From Marmoricola sp. (GTDB lineage: Bacteria; Actinomycetota; Actinomycetes; Propionibacteriales; Nocardioidaceae): 42,718 nt of DNA. The notes under the pieces were generated by a model. It was not told the origin of the DNA and did not search any database. It worked only from the letters and a program-made list of their open reading frames with translations. The translations under genes and the position numbers were made by a program. The stretch is from positions 1-42,718 of the forward strand of contig JAOPXD010000108.1 in NCBI GenBank assembly GCA_025965315.1, read 5' to 3'. Positions 22,925 to 33,374 of this stretch are shown here, one piece after another. Positions within the stretch are counted from its first letter, which is position 1. Each line of letters opens with the position of its first letter.

Positions 22925-23586
22925 GCAGCTTGATGAGTCAGGCGCGGGTCCGGGTACAGCGACCGGCAACCCGTACGGCGGTCGCCGCGGTCGAGCGGGC
23001 GCGCCTCGCCCTGGTCCCGGTGCGGGTGACCCGTGCACCCCGGATGCCGTTCGCCGTGCTGGTCTTCGCCGTCCTCGGCGCCGGCGTGGTCGGCCTCCTG
23101 ATGTTCAACACCCACATGCAGCAGGGCTCGTTCTACGCCACCCGGCTGCAGGCCCGGGCCGACACCCTGACCGCGCGCGAGCAGTCGCTGCAGCGCCAGC
23201 TGGACCACCTCCGCGACCCCCAGGGTCTCGCGGTCGCCGGCAAGCGGCTCGGTCTGGTCGCTCCCGGCGTTCCGGCCTTCGTGGACCTCGCCACCGGGAA
23301 GGTGGTCGGCAAGCCGACCCCGGCGACGACCGCTGACGCGGTGCGGATCAACCCGCGCCCGCCGGCGCTGCCGTCCCCGCTGAACCCGCCGCCGCTGATC
23401 ATCAAGGTCAAGGCTCCGGTCACCGGCACGACGACGACCACGACGACCACGACGACGACGGGCTCGACCGGCAAGGTCGGAACCGGGACACAAACCCGCA
23501 CCGGCACCGGCCACGCCTCCACGAAGACCGGCGCCGGGACAGGTAGGAATGTCTCAGCAACCCCGGCCCACGGAGCTCATCGTTGA
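22921..23586 (+). CDS. ftsL: FtsL-type cell division protein with long Thr/Pro-rich tail
   Basis: A 221-aa bitopic membrane protein: cytosolic basic N-terminus, one membrane helix (43-63), and a short leucine/glutamine coiled coil (about 68-98). These features and the place between rsmH and ftsI identify FtsL, part of the FtsQLB complex that activates septal synthesis. FtsL is usually 100-120 aa; here an extra 95 or so residues follow, rich in Pro, Thr and Gly, including eleven threonines in a row (residues 170-180). GAGGT upstream and the ATGA overlap support the ATG at 22921. Sequence identity is low in this family, so the name rests on layout. Confidence 0.82.
   Translation: MSSLMSQARVRVQRPATRTAVAAVERARLALVPVRVTRAPRMPFAVLVFAVLGAGVVGLLMFNTHMQQGSFYATRLQARADTLTAREQSLQRQLDHLRDPQGLAVAGKRLGLVAPGVPAFVDLATGKVVGKPTPATTADAVRINPRPPALPSPLNPPPLIIKVKAPVTGTTTTTTTTTTTGSTGKVGTGTQTRTGTGHASTKTGAGTGRNVSATPAHGAHR
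23428..23460 (+). repeat. Threonine-codon microsatellite in ftsL
   Basis: Eleven successive Thr codons (nine ACG and two ACC) form a near-perfect trinucleotide run in the ftsL tail. It keeps the frame when it gains or loses units, so its length may vary between strains. Confidence 0.85.
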
Positions 23587-25388
23587 CCCAGCCTCCCCGC
23601 TCGCCCCGACCCAGGGCAGGCTCCGGCTCGCGCTCGCTGCGCGGCTCCTCGGAGCTACGGCTCCGGATCGCTCTGATCGTGATCGCGATGGTGCTCTCCG
23701 TCTTCGGGGTCCGGCTCTTCCAGCTCCAGGGCCTCGACCCGAAGGCGTACGCCGCCCGGGCTGATGCCGAGAGCCTGGTCACGGTGCCGCTCCCGGCCAC
23801 CCGGGGCGAGATCACCGATCGCAACGGTGTTCCGCTCGCCGAGACCGTCAGCGGGATGATGATCGTCGCCGACCCGCTGCGCACCCGACCGCACGCGGAG
23901 CAGATCGCGCGGATCCTGGCGAACCAGCTGCACCTCGACTACTTCACGGTGCTGGCGAGCCTGCTCAAGCAGGCGCCCGCGAACAAGCCCGACATCCGCT
24001 TCGCGTACATCGCCCGCCGGGTGCCCGCCACCCAGGCCACCGCGGCGGCGGCAGCTGTCACCAAGGCCGGCTACAAGGGGATCGAGACCCGCCCGGACCC
24101 GCTGCGCGACTACCCGGCGAACGACATCGCCGCGAACCTGCTCGGCTTCCTCAACACCGACGGCAAGCCGCTGGCCGGTCTGGAGCTGACGTTCAACAAC
24201 CGGCTCGCGGGCAAGGGTGGCTCGGAGACCTACGAGGTCGGCGGCGGCAACCGGATCCCGCTCGGCGAGAACACCGAGACCAAGCCGGTCAACGGCAAGA
24301 ACCTCACCCTGACCATCGACCGCGACGTGCAGTGGTACGCCCAGCGGGTGCTCCGCACGGCTGTGCAGGGATCCGATGCGCAGTCCGGTACGGCGATCGC
24401 CCTGGACACCAAGACCGGCGAGATCCTCGCGCTGGCCGACTACCCGTCGTACGACGCCAACGACCCGGGCGCCTCGTCGAAGAACGACCGCGGCAGCCGG
24501 GCCCTGACCGAGACCTACGAACCCGGCTCGGTCGAGAAGGTGCTGACCACCTCGTCGTTGATCAACGCCGGCAAGGTCACCCCGCGCACCAGGATCCGGG
24601 TCCCGCACACCCTGCCGGTGATGGATCGGACGATCCACGACTACTTCGACCACGGCAACATCCACCTCACCCTCGCCGGCGTGATCGCGAAGTCCTCGAA
24701 CATCGGCACCGTGCTCGCCACCCGCCAGTTCACGCACTCCCAGCTGTGGAACTACCTCAACGACTTCGGGCTCGGCCACAACCCGGACATCGGGATGCCC
24801 AACGAGAACTCCGGGGTCCTGCCGGCGCTCCCGACCTGGACCGACCTGACCCAGGCCACGGTCGCGTTCGGCCAGGGCGTCTCGGTCAACGCCCTGCAGA
24901 TGGCCACGGCGGTCAACGCGGTCGCGAACGGCGGCGAGCTGGTCACGCCGAGCCTGATCAAGGGCAGCGCGACGACCACCACCGGCGCCAAGGTCGGTAC
25001 GGCGCTGACCCAGCGACGCCGGGTGATCAGCGCCGCCGCAGCCACGGCCGAGTCGCGGATGATGGAGATGGTCACGACCCTCGGAGCCGGGACGGCGCCC
25101 GCGGCCGGCATCACCGGCTACCGGGTCGCCGGCAAGACCGGAACCGCCCAGGAGGTCGGTGCGGCCTGCCGGTGCTACGACGGCTCGCTCGACGTCTCGT
25201 TCGCCGGCTTCGCGCCGGCTGACAACCCGCGGTTCACGGTCTACGTGGTGATCAAGAAGCCGAAGAACGGCGGCAGCGGTGGTGGGACTGCTGGCCCGGT
25301 GTTCCGCCAGATCCTCTCGTACCTGCTGCAGAAGTACTCGGTGCCCCCGACCAACACCCCACCCGCCCACCTGCCCGTCACCTGGTGA
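23583..25388 (+). CDS. ftsI: Septal peptidoglycan transpeptidase (class B PBP, FtsI/PBP3)
   Basis: A 601-aa class B penicillin-binding protein. A short basic N-terminus and membrane helix (about 26-48) lead into the dimerisation domain (TRGEITDRNG), then the transpeptidase domain with Ser316-x-x-Lys319 (EPGSVEKV), Ser371-x-Asn373 (KSSNIG) and Lys-Thr-Gly 518-520 (VAGKTGTAQE). It crosslinks septal peptidoglycan with FtsW. No PASTA repeat follows the catalytic domain. The TTG at 23583 overlaps the ftsL stop (TTGA), with ACGGAG about eight bases upstream. Confidence 0.94.
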   Translation: MTQPPRSPRPRAGSGSRSLRGSSELRLRIALIVIAMVLSVFGVRLFQLQGLDPKAYAARADAESLVTVPLPATRGEITDRNGVPLAETVSGMMIVADPLRTRPHAEQIARILANQLHLDYFTVLASLLKQAPANKPDIRFAYIARRVPATQATAAAAAVTKAGYKGIETRPDPLRDYPANDIAANLLGFLNTDGKPLAGLELTFNNRLAGKGGSETYEVGGGNRIPLGENTETKPVNGKNLTLTIDRDVQWYAQRVLRTAVQGSDAQSGTAIALDTKTGEILALADYPSYDANDPGASSKNDRGSRALTETYEPGSVEKVLTTSSLINAGKVTPRTRIRVPHTLPVMDRTIHDYFDHGNIHLTLAGVIAKSSNIGTVLATRQFTHSQLWNYLNDFGLGHNPDIGMPNENSGVLPALPTWTDLTQATVAFGQGVSVNALQMATAVNAVANGGELVTPSLIKGSATTTTGAKVGTALTQRRRVISAAAATAESRMMEMVTTLGAGTAPAAGITGYRVAGKTGTAQEVGAACRCYDGSLDVSFAGFAPADNPRFTVYVVIKKPKNGGSGGGTAGPVFRQILSYLLQKYSVPPTNTPPAHLPVTW

Positions 25389-25405
25389 ACCGATAGGTTC
25401 GACCC

Positions 25406-26962
25406 GTGCCTGATCAGGGGTTCGCATCCGGGAACGAGGCGGGTCCGACCCGCCCCGAGCGTCCGGCCGTCACCCCGGTGACCGACCTCGCTGCCCGCAT
25501 CGGTGCCCGCACCGTCGGTCGGGCCGCCGGGATCGCGGTCACGGGCCTCTCGCTCAGCTCCCTGCGCGTCCGTCCCGGTGACCTGTACGCCGCCCTGGCA
25601 GGGTCCGCGATCCACGGGTCGTCCTACGTGCCAGCGGCGCTCGAGTCCGGTGCGGTCGCCGTCCTGACCGACCCCGAAGGACTGGCTGCGATCACGGCTC
25701 TCGGTCTCGGGGACGTCCCGGTCCTGGTGGTCGACGACCCCCGCAGCCGGCTCGGTGAGCTCGCCGCGGTGATCTACGGCGAACCGGCGGCGGACCTGGT
25801 GCTGATGGCCGTCACCGGGACCCAGGGCAAGACCACCACCACCCGGCTGCTCGAATCCGGTCTCGAACGGGCCGGGATCACGGCCGCGGTCGTCGGCACC
25901 GTCGGTACCCGGATCGCCGGCCGCGAGATCAAGACCTCCCTGACCACCCCGGAAGCGCCTGACCTGCACGCGCTGTTCGCGCTGATGAGGGAGCAGGGCG
26001 TGCAGGGCGCCGCCCTGGAGGTCTCGAGCCATGCGCTGGTGATGGGCAGGGTCGACGGAGTGGTCTTCGACGTCGCCGCCTTCGTGAACCTCGGTCGCGA
26101 CCACCTCGACTTCCACGCCGATCTCGAGGACTACTTCGCTGCGAAGGCCTCGCTGTTCACACCGGAGCGCGCCCGGCTCGGCCTGACCAACGTCGACGAC
26201 GAGTTCGGACGTCGGCTGCTGGCGGTGGCGAGCATCCCGATGCGGACGTTCTCGGCGACCGGGGGCGACGCCGACTGGCGCGCCGTCGACGTCGAGCTGC
26301 GTCCGGAGGGTTCGCGGTTCACGGTGGTCACGCCGCAGGGGGTCCGGCTCGAGGCAGGAGTTCCGCTGACCGGCGCGTTCAACGTGGCCAACGCGCTGGC
26401 GGCGATAGCACTGGCGGCGGAGGCTGGGTTCGATCCGGGTGCCGTGGCGACCGGGATCGCCGGGTCCCCCGGGGTGCCAGGTCGCCTCGAACGGATCGAC
26501 GCCGGCCAGGACTTCGTGGTCGTCGTCGACTACGCCCACAAGCCCGATGCGCTCTCGGCCACCCTTGCCGCGTTGCGACCGCTGACCGCCGGGCGGCTGA
26601 TCCTGGTCCTCGGCGCCGGTGGCGATCGCGACACCGGCAAGCGCCCCCTGATGGGCGCGATCGGTGCCGCCGATGCGGACGTGTTCGTGGTCACCGACGA
26701 CAACCCGCGGAGCGAGGCCGCTGCCGACATCCGGTCCGCGGTTCTCGCCGGCGCCGGAACGGTGCCGGTGGCCGGGCGCGCCGAGGTCGTCGAGATCGGT
26801 GACCGGCGTACGGCGATCCGGCACGCGATCAGCCTGGCCCGGAACGGCGACATCGTGCTGGTGGCGGGCAAGGGACACGAGGCCGGTCAGGAGATCGCCG
26901 GCACCGTGCACCCGTTCGACGACCGGGACGAGGTCCGCGCAGCGTTGGAGGGCGGCCGATGA
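25406..26962 (+). CDS. murE: UDP-MurNAc-tripeptide synthetase
   Basis: A 518-aa Mur ligase that adds the third residue of the stem peptide. The ATP loop is VTGTQGKTTTTR; the central domain has LEVSSHALVMGRVDG and FVNLGRDHLDFH; the C-terminal domain has the DNPR motif (VTDDNPRSEA), which marks diaminopimelate-adding enzymes. In Nocardioidaceae this would be LL-DAP rather than meso-DAP, which cannot be told from the motif alone. GTG 25406 lies six bases after TAGGTT (25394-25399), so besides the dcw transcript there is probably an internal leaderless promoter here. Confidence 0.93.
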   Translation: MPDQGFASGNEAGPTRPERPAVTPVTDLAARIGARTVGRAAGIAVTGLSLSSLRVRPGDLYAALAGSAIHGSSYVPAALESGAVAVLTDPEGLAAITALGLGDVPVLVVDDPRSRLGELAAVIYGEPAADLVLMAVTGTQGKTTTTRLLESGLERAGITAAVVGTVGTRIAGREIKTSLTTPEAPDLHALFALMREQGVQGAALEVSSHALVMGRVDGVVFDVAAFVNLGRDHLDFHADLEDYFAAKASLFTPERARLGLTNVDDEFGRRLLAVASIPMRTFSATGGDADWRAVDVELRPEGSRFTVVTPQGVRLEAGVPLTGAFNVANALAAIALAAEAGFDPGAVATGIAGSPGVPGRLERIDAGQDFVVVVDYAHKPDALSATLAALRPLTAGRLILVLGAGGDRDTGKRPLMGAIGAADADVFVVTDDNPRSEAAADIRSAVLAGAGTVPVAGRAEVVEIGDRRTAIRHAISLARNGDIVLVAGKGHEAGQEIAGTVHPFDDRDEVRAALEGGR

Positions 26963-28365
26963 TCGCGATGACGCTCGCCGAGATCGCCGAGGTGGTCGCC
27001 GGGGTGCTCGGGGATCCGGCGGACGCCGCGACGGTCGTGCGCGGACCGGCGTTCCTGGACAGCCGTGCTCCCGAACCTGACGGCTTGTTCCTCGCCATCG
27101 CGGGCGAGCACGTCGATGGTCACGACTTCGCAGCCGGAGCCGTTGCCGGAGGTGCGGCCGCAGTGCTCGGGTCGCGGCCGACGGGCGTGCCGACGGTCCT
27201 CGTCGAGGACGTCGAGACCGCGGTCCAGCTGCTCGCCGCGCACGTCCTTCGCGAGCTCCGGCTCGCCTCGCCGGTGCTGCAGGTGGTGGCGGTCACCGGG
27301 TCGCAGGGCAAGACCACCGTCAAGGACATGCTCGCGGTCGTGCTGGCGGCCGCAGGGCCGACGGTGGCGACGTACGGCTCGTTCAACAACGAGCTCGGCC
27401 TGCCGCTCACCGTCCTGCGGGCCGACCCGGGCACGCGGTTCCTGGTGCTCGAGATGGGTGCTCGCGGGATCGGTCACCTCGCCCTGCTGTGCAGGATCGC
27501 GCCCCCGGACGTGAGCGCCGTCCTGAACGTCGGCCGGGCGCACCTCGGCGAGTTCGGCTCGCAGGAGGCGATCGCGGTGGCCAAGGGCGAGCTCGTCGAG
27601 GCGTTGGGCGCCGACGGCGTCGCCGTCCTCAACCTCGACGATCCCCGGGTCGCGGCGATGGCGTCGCGCACCCGGGGTCACGTCCGGACGTTCGGACGTT
27701 CCGCGGACGCCGGCCTGCGGCTCGAGGCGGTCGAGCTCGACCCCTTCGGACGCGCGTCCTTCGACCTGGTGCTCGGCGTGGAGCGGGTCCGGGTCCACCT
27801 GCGGCTGCTCGGCGAGCACCAGGCCCTGAACGCGGCGGCAGCAGCGGCGGTCTCGGTGGCGCTCGGGCTCGGGCTCGAGCTGGGTGCGGTCGCGGAGGCG
27901 CTGGCAGCGATCGGGACGCTGTCGAAGTGGCGGATGGAGCTGCACGAGCGGCCCGACGGCCTCGTGGTGATCAACGACGCGTACAACGCGAACCCGGACT
28001 CGATGGCGGCCGCGCTCGCGACGCTGGCCCGGATCGGCCGCCAGACCGGGCGGCGTTCGATCGCGGTGCTCGGGGAGATGCGCGAGCTCGGCGATGCCAG
28101 CCACGCCGAGCACCTGGCGGTCGGCGAGCTGGCCCGCGAGCTCGGGATCGACACCGTGATCGTGGTCGGCGAGGGTGCCCGCGGCATCGGTGAGGCAGAC
28201 GACACAGCACTGTTCGCCGGCTCGGTGCAGGCTGCTGCCGACGCCGTACGGAACAATGTCGACGGCACGGAGGTCGTGCTGATCAAGGCATCGCGCGCTG
28301 CGGGACTCGAACGGGTCGCCGAGGCGCTGCTGGCCGACGGGGACGTGAAGGAGGCGGGGGAGTGA
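26959..28365 (+). CDS. murF: UDP-MurNAc-tripeptide:D-Ala-D-Ala ligase
   Basis: A 468-aa Mur ligase adding D-Ala-D-Ala to complete the pentapeptide. The ATP loop is [27 protein letters not shown] and [12 protein letters not shown] are MurF-type, and [11 protein letters not shown] is the C-terminal family signature. The ATG overlaps the murE stop by four bases, and its own stop overlaps mraY by four, so translation is probably coupled. Confidence 0.94.
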   Translation: MIAMTLAEIAEVVAGVLGDPADAATVVRGPAFLDSRAPEPDGLFLAIAGEHVDGHDFAAGAVAGGAAAVLGSRPTGVPTVLVEDVETAVQLLAAHVLRELRLASPVLQVVAVTGSQGKTTVKDMLAVVLAAAGPTVATYGSFNNELGLPLTVLRADPGTRFLVLEMGARGIGHLALLCRIAPPDVSAVLNVGRAHLGEFGSQEAIAVAKGELVEALGADGVAVLNLDDPRVAAMASRTRGHVRTFGRSADAGLRLEAVELDPFGRASFDLVLGVERVRVHLRLLGEHQALNAAAAAAVSVALGLGLELGAVAEALAAIGTLSKWRMELHERPDGLVVINDAYNANPDSMAAALATLARIGRQTGRRSIAVLGEMRELGDASHAEHLAVGELARELGIDTVIVVGEGARGIGEADDTALFAGSVQAAADAVRNNVDGTEVVLIKASRAAGLERVAEALLADGDVKEAGE

Positions 28366-29459
28366 GAGCGATCCTGCTCGCCGGCGGGTTGTCGCTGGTC
28401 TTCACGATCATCGGGACCAGGGTCGCGATCCGGGTCTTCGCGGCCCGGGGCTACGGCCAGCTGATCCGCGACGACGGACCGACCAGCCACCACACCAAGC
28501 GCGGTACGCCCACGATGGGCGGCCTGGTGATCGTGCTGGGCAGCGTGCTCGCCTACTTCCTGGCGAAGCTGATCACCGGAGTGGAGCCGTCGATGTCGGC
28601 GCTGCTCCTGCTGGGCCTGTACGTCGGCCTCGGCACGGTCGGGTTCCTCGACGACTTCATCAAGATCCACAAGCAGCGCAACCTCGGGCTGCGCAGCAAG
28701 GCCAAGTTCGCCGGACAGACCGTGATCGCCGTCGTGTTCGGCTGGCTGGTGCTCTGGCGGGTGCACCCGATCGAGAACGCGCGCGGGCTGACCCCGGCCG
28801 GGCACGCGATCTCGTTCACCCGCGACATCGGGAAGTTCACGCTCCCGACCGCTGTCCTGGTGCTGTTCATCGTGCTGCTCATCGCGGGTACCAGCAACGC
28901 GGTGAACCTGACCGACGGTCTTGACGGCCTCGCCGCAGGAGCCTCGATGATGGTCTTCGGCGCGTACACGCTGATGTGCATCTGGCAGAACAACCAGGCG
29001 TGCGGCGGTACCCGGGTGACGCTCGACGCGTCGACCACGGCGTCGTGCTACCACGTCCGGGACCCGCTCGACCTGGCCGTGGTGGCGGCCGCCATCACCG
29101 GTGCCTGCTTCGGCTTCCTCTGGTACAACGCGTCGCCCGCCCAGATCTTCATGGGCGACACCGGTTCGCTGGCCCTCGGTGGAGCCGTGGCCGGGATGGC
29201 GGTGATGACCAGGACCGAGCTGCTGCTCGCGCTTCTCGGCGGTCTCTTCGTCGTCCAGACGATGTCGGTGATCCTGCAGGTCGGCTACTTCAAGGTCACC
29301 AAGGGCAAACGGCTGTTCCGGATGGCTCCGCTGCACCACCACTTCGAGCTGCTCGGCTGGGAGGAGATCACCGTCGTGATCAGGTTCTGGCTGATCGGCG
29401 CGGTGTTCGTGGCCGCCGGTCTCGGGATCTTCTACGCCGAATGGGTGGTCGGCGGGTGA
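28362..29459 (+). CDS. mraY: Phospho-MurNAc-pentapeptide translocase
   Basis: A 365-aa integral membrane enzyme with about ten helices. It moves phospho-MurNAc-pentapeptide onto undecaprenyl phosphate to form lipid I. Conserved loops are [50 protein letters not shown] with the catalytic Asp residues, [12 protein letters not shown] and [14 protein letters not shown] 28362 overlaps murF; the end overlaps murD by four bases. Confidence 0.96.
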   Translation: MRAILLAGGLSLVFTIIGTRVAIRVFAARGYGQLIRDDGPTSHHTKRGTPTMGGLVIVLGSVLAYFLAKLITGVEPSMSALLLLGLYVGLGTVGFLDDFIKIHKQRNLGLRSKAKFAGQTVIAVVFGWLVLWRVHPIENARGLTPAGHAISFTRDIGKFTLPTAVLVLFIVLLIAGTSNAVNLTDGLDGLAAGASMMVFGAYTLMCIWQNNQACGGTRVTLDASTTASCYHVRDPLDLAVVAAAITGACFGFLWYNASPAQIFMGDTGSLALGGAVAGMAVMTRTELLLALLGGLFVVQTMSVILQVGYFKVTKGKRLFRMAPLHHHFELLGWEEITVVIRFWLIGAVFVAAGLGIFYAEWVVGG

Positions 29460-30955
29460 GCTCCGCTTCCCGGCGGCAGCTCGACGACCTGGGACAGCTC
29501 GACTCGTGGGAGGGCGTCCGTGCGGTCGTCGCCGGTCTGGGCGTCTCGGGTTTCGCCGCGGCCGACAGCCTGAACCACCTCGGTGCAGCGGTGACCGCGC
29601 TCGACGACGCCAGCGACACGGCGCGCGAGGAGAAGGCCACCCTGCTCGAGATCCTCGGCGCCCAGGTCCGTCTCGGCGAGGGCAGCACGCTGGCACTGCC
29701 CGACGACGTCGACGTGCTGGTGACCTCGCCCGGATGGCGACCCGACGCGCCGCTGCTCGCCCAGGCTGCTGCCCGGGGGATCCCGGTCTGGGGTGAGGTC
29801 GAGCTCGCCTGGCGGCTGCGGCACCCCGAGCACGCCACACCCTGGTTGGCCGTCACCGGGACCAACGGCAAGACCACGACCGTGCAGATGCTGGAGCTGA
29901 TCCTCCGCACCTCCGGGCTGCGTACCGTCGCGTGCGGCAACGTCGGGCTGCCGATCGTCGAGGCGGTGATGGACCCGGACCCGTACGACGTCCTGGCTGT
30001 CGAGCTGTCCAGCTTCCAGCTGCACTACACGTCCTCGATGCGGGCGGCCTCGGCGGCCGTCCTGAACGTCGCGGAGGACCACGTCGACTGGTACGACGAC
30101 TGGCCGTCGGACCCGATGACGACGGCAACGCCGTTCGAGCGGTACCGGAACGACAAGGGGCGGATCTACACCGGCGTCGAGCGCGCCTGCGTGTACAACG
30201 TCGCCGATCCGGTCACCGAGCAGCTCGTCCGGGACGCGGACGTCACCGAGGGCGCACGTGCCATCGGGTTCACCCTCGGCACCCCCGGGGTCGGGATGCT
30301 CGGCCTGGTCGACGACGTGCTCGCCGACCGTGCGTTCGGCGACGACCGGCAGAACGCGGCCGCCGAGCTCTGCACCCTGGCGGACCTGGCCACGCCGGCG
30401 CCGCACTTCGTCGCCAACGCCCTGGCCGCGGCGGCACTGGCCCGGTCCTTCGGCGTCGAGACCGTCGCGGTCCGGGACGCGCTCCGGGCCTTCGTGCCCG
30501 ACGGCCACCGGATCGCCACCGTCGCCACCTTCGACGAGGTCACCTGGATCGACGACTCCAAGGCGACCAACCCGCACGCGGCGCTCGCGTCGCTGCAGGC
30601 CTACGACCCGGTGGTCTGGATCGCCGGCGGACTGGCCAAGGGGGCCCGGTTCGACGAGCTGGTCGGCCGGGTCGCGGACCGGCTGCGCGCGGTCGTCCTG
30701 ATCGGGGCCGACGCTCCGCTGATCGCGGAGGCGCTCGCCCGACACGCCCCGGATGTACCGGTCTTCCGCGTGCCTCCCGGCGAGACTTCTCCCATGGATC
30801 GCGTGGTGGCGCAGGCCGCAGCGTTCGCCCGACCGGGCGACACGGTGCTGCTCGCTCCCGGATGCGCGTCCATGGACATGTTCGCCAACTACGGCGCGCG
30901 CGGCGATGCGTTCATCGACGCGGTGAACCGGATGCGGCAGACGCCCCAGCGGTAG
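29456..30955 (+). CDS. murD: UDP-MurNAc-L-Ala:D-Glu ligase
   Basis: A 499-aa Mur ligase adding D-glutamate. The N-terminal domain opens with [20 protein letters not shown], the ATP loop is [12 protein letters not shown], then [14 protein letters not shown] and [13 protein letters not shown], and the C-terminal [17 protein letters not shown]. It is somewhat longer than most MurD proteins (about 440-460), with extra residues in the central domain. GTG 29456 (GTGA overlap with mraY) is preferred; a reading from 28976 lies inside mraY. Confidence 0.94.
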   Translation: MSSASRRQLDDLGQLDSWEGVRAVVAGLGVSGFAAADSLNHLGAAVTALDDASDTAREEKATLLEILGAQVRLGEGSTLALPDDVDVLVTSPGWRPDAPLLAQAAARGIPVWGEVELAWRLRHPEHATPWLAVTGTNGKTTTVQMLELILRTSGLRTVACGNVGLPIVEAVMDPDPYDVLAVELSSFQLHYTSSMRAASAAVLNVAEDHVDWYDDWPSDPMTTATPFERYRNDKGRIYTGVERACVYNVADPVTEQLVRDADVTEGARAIGFTLGTPGVGMLGLVDDVLADRAFGDDRQNAAAELCTLADLATPAPHFVANALAAAALARSFGVETVAVRDALRAFVPDGHRIATVATFDEVTWIDDSKATNPHAALASLQAYDPVVWIAGGLAKGARFDELVGRVADRLRAVVLIGADAPLIAEALARHAPDVPVFRVPPGETSPMDRVVAQAAAFARPGDTVLLAPGCASMDMFANYGARGDAFIDAVNRMRQTPQR

Positions 30956-30967
30956 CCAGGAGGATGC

Positions 30968-32260
30968 GTGAGCGTCACCATCACCCGACCTGACGGGTTC
31001 GCACGAGGTTCGACCGGTGGGATCACCAGCGACCTCCGTAGCGGCCTCCGGGGCCGGATCGACGCTCTGCGACACCAGCTCGACCGACCACTCACGCCGT
31101 ACTACCTGCTCCTCGGCGCGACCTCGCTGCTCCTCGCGATCGGCATGATCATGGTGCTGAGCGCCTCGAGCGTGGAGTCCTTCCAGCAGAACCACGGCAA
31201 CTCGTACTACGTCGCGACCCGCCAGCTGATGTGGGTGCTGATCGCGCTTCCGGCTGCCTGGTTCGCCACCCGGCTGCCGTTGAAGGTGCTGCGGTTCGCC
31301 GCCTGGCCGATGCTGGCGGTCTCGGTCCTGCTGCTGATCCTGACCCAGACGTCCCTGGGCGTCTCGGTCAACGGCAACCAGAACTGGCTCAGCCTGGGGG
31401 GCCCGCTCCAGATCCAGCCGTCGGAGGTCACCAAGTTCGCGATGGTGCTCTGGTGCGCGGACGTCTACGCCCGCAAGGACGCCCTGCTCGGCTCGTGGCG
31501 GCACCTCGCGATCCCGGTGCTCCCGGTGGCCGGTGCGATCACCGGCCTGGTGCTCGTCGGTGGCGACCTCGGTACCGCGCTGGTGATGTTCGCGATCACC
31601 CTCGGCATGCTCTGGGTGGTCGGCGTTCCGGTCCGGTTCTTCGCTGCGGCCGTCAGCCTGGTGTCGGTGGCCGCGCTGTACCTGGCCACCAGCAACTCCG
31701 AGCGGCTGACCCGGATCACCCAGTTCACCAACCCGTTCGGCGACTTCCAGGGCTCCGGCTGGCAGGCCGGCCACGGCATCCTCGGGATGGCCAGCGGTGG
31801 ACTGTTCGGCAAGGGCCTCGGTGCGAGCCAGCAGAAGTGGGGCAACCTGCCCGAGGCGCACACCGACTTCATCTTCGCGATCCTCGGCGAGGAGCTCGGC
31901 CTGGTGGGCACGCTGCTGGTGCTGGCACTGTTCCTGGTCATCGCGTACGCCGGTATCAAGGTCGCGATGCGCGCCGAGAACCTGTTCGTGCGCTACTGCA
32001 CGGCCGGCATCGTGATCTGGCTGATGGCGCACATGATCATCAACATCGGGATGGTCCTGGCGCTGCTGCCGGTGATCGGCATCCCGCTGCCGCTGGTGTC
32101 CTACGGCGGGTCCTCGTTGGTCCCCGAGCTCGTCGCCCTCGGCCTGGTGATCGGGTTCGCGCGCTCGGAGCCGAACGCCGCCGGTGAGCTGCGCCGCAAG
32201 CGCGGCGAGCGCCGCGCACGTCGTGCTGTCAACGCAGGGGCTGTGAGGCGCTGGTCGTGA
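30968..32260 (+). CDS. ftsW: Septal peptidoglycan polymerase of the SEDS family
   Basis: A 430-aa membrane protein with about ten helices, the SEDS glycosyltransferase that polymerises lipid II at the septum together with FtsI. Signatures are GNQNWLSLGGPLQIQPSEVT, QFTNPFGDFQGSGWQ, GGLFGKGLGASQQKWGNLPE (then AHTDFIFAILGEELG) and the last GIPLPLVSYGGSSL. A basic tail follows. GTG 30968 has AGGAGG four bases upstream, the strongest SD in this part of the cluster. Confidence 0.95.
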   Translation: MSVTITRPDGFARGSTGGITSDLRSGLRGRIDALRHQLDRPLTPYYLLLGATSLLLAIGMIMVLSASSVESFQQNHGNSYYVATRQLMWVLIALPAAWFATRLPLKVLRFAAWPMLAVSVLLLILTQTSLGVSVNGNQNWLSLGGPLQIQPSEVTKFAMVLWCADVYARKDALLGSWRHLAIPVLPVAGAITGLVLVGGDLGTALVMFAITLGMLWVVGVPVRFFAAAVSLVSVAALYLATSNSERLTRITQFTNPFGDFQGSGWQAGHGILGMASGGLFGKGLGASQQKWGNLPEAHTDFIFAILGEELGLVGTLLVLALFLVIAYAGIKVAMRAENLFVRYCTAGIVIWLMAHMIINIGMVLALLPVIGIPLPLVSYGGSSLVPELVALGLVIGFARSEPNAAGELRRKRGERRARRAVNAGAVRRWS

Positions 32261-32273
32261 GGCCGGCCCGCGC

Positions 32274-33374
32274 ATGAGGAGGCTGCTGCTCGCGGGCGGC
32301 GGCACCGCCGGCCACACCTCGCCGCTGCTGGCGACCGCGGATGCACTGCGTCGTCGCCACCCTGGGCTCGACGTCGTCTGCCTCGGGACGCCCCGCGGCC
32401 TGGAGACGTCGGTGATCCCTGCTGCCGGCTACCCGCTGGAGCTGGTCTCGCCGGTGCCGCTGTCCCGCAAGCTCAACGGTGACCTGCTCCGGACCCCCGG
32501 CCGGCTGCGTACCTCGGTGAACGAGGCCACCGCGATCCTGGACCGGATCCGCCCGGACGTGGTCGTGGGTTTCGGTGGCTACGTGTCGGTCCCGGCGTAC
32601 CTGGCTGCACGCCGCCGCGGTACGACGCTGGTCGTGCACGAGGGCAACGCGCTCGCCGGGATCGCCAACAAGCTCGGCGCCCGGTTCACGCCGTACGTCG
32701 CGACCAGCTTTCCCGGGACCGCGCTTCCGCACGCGGTGTGCACGGGCCTGCCGATCCGACGGATGATCGCCACCCTCGACCGGGCGTCCGTCCGGGCCGA
32801 GGCGGTCGCGTTCTTCGGTCTCGACCCGGCGCTGCCGACCCTGCTGGTCACCGGCGGCTCCCAGGGCGCGATGCGGATCAACGGCTCGATCGCCGCCAGC
32901 GCCGGTGCGTTCGCGGACGCCGGGGTCCAGGTGCTGCACATTGTCGGCCCGAAGGGCGAGGCGGTTCCCGATCTCGGTGACCGTCCGGTCGGCGGACCGG
33001 CGTACGTGGTGGAGCGCTACGTCGACCGGATGGACCTGGCCTACGCGGCCGCGGACGCGGTCGTCTGCCGGGCCGGGTCCAACACGGTCACCGAGGTCGC
33101 CGGCGTGGGCCTCCCGGCTGTCTTCGTGCCGCTGCCGATCGGCAACGGCGAGCAGGCGCTGAACGCGCGACCCGTGGTGGACGCCGGCGGCGGGTTGCTG
33201 GTCTCCGATGCGGCCTTCACGCCCGCGTGGGTACGCGCTACCGTCCCCGGTCTGGTGACCGACACCGCACGTCGCGAGGCGATGGGCCGGGCCGCCTCAG
33301 GAGTGATCCCGCTGGACGCCGACGAGAAGCTGGCCGACCTGATCGAGAAGGCTGCCGCCGGAGGTGCCCGATGA
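32274..33374 (+). CDS. murG: UDP-GlcNAc:lipid I N-acetylglucosamine transferase
   Basis: A 366-aa GT28 glycosyltransferase making lipid II on the inner face of the membrane. The first glycine loop is GGGTAGHTSPLLATADAL (GGGTGGH in most); VVGFGGYVSVPAYLAA and HEGNALAGIANKLG follow, then the second domain with VTGGSQGAMRING, CRAGSNTVTEVAGVGLPAVF and the NGEQALNA donor-site motif. Its stop overlaps murC by four bases. Confidence 0.95.
   Translation: MRRLLLAGGGTAGHTSPLLATADALRRRHPGLDVVCLGTPRGLETSVIPAAGYPLELVSPVPLSRKLNGDLLRTPGRLRTSVNEATAILDRIRPDVVVGFGGYVSVPAYLAARRRGTTLVVHEGNALAGIANKLGARFTPYVATSFPGTALPHAVCTGLPIRRMIATLDRASVRAEAVAFFGLDPALPTLLVTGGSQGAMRINGSIAASAGAFADAGVQVLHIVGPKGEAVPDLGDRPVGGPAYVVERYVDRMDLAYAAADAVVCRAGSNTVTEVAGVGLPAVFVPLPIGNGEQALNARPVVDAGGGLLVSDAAFTPAWVRATVPGLVTDTARREAMGRAASGVIPLDADEKLADLIEKAAAGGAR

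Noticed and set aside
23428-23460. ACG repeat in ftsL considered as a CRISPR-like or structural repeat
   Set aside because: It is a simple in-frame Thr codon run with no spacers.
23549-23764. ATG 23549 with a fair SD (AGGTAGGA) just before ftsI
   Set aside because: It is out of frame with ftsI and its product after the first 20 residues is the shadow of the ftsI membrane helix; the TTGA overlap start at 23583 fits the protein better.
29432-32317. A 961-codon open frame on the minus strand across murD and ftsW
   Set aside because: It is antisense to two certain genes, its composition is Arg/Gly/Asp/His-rich without any domain, and such long shadow frames are common in very GC-rich DNA.
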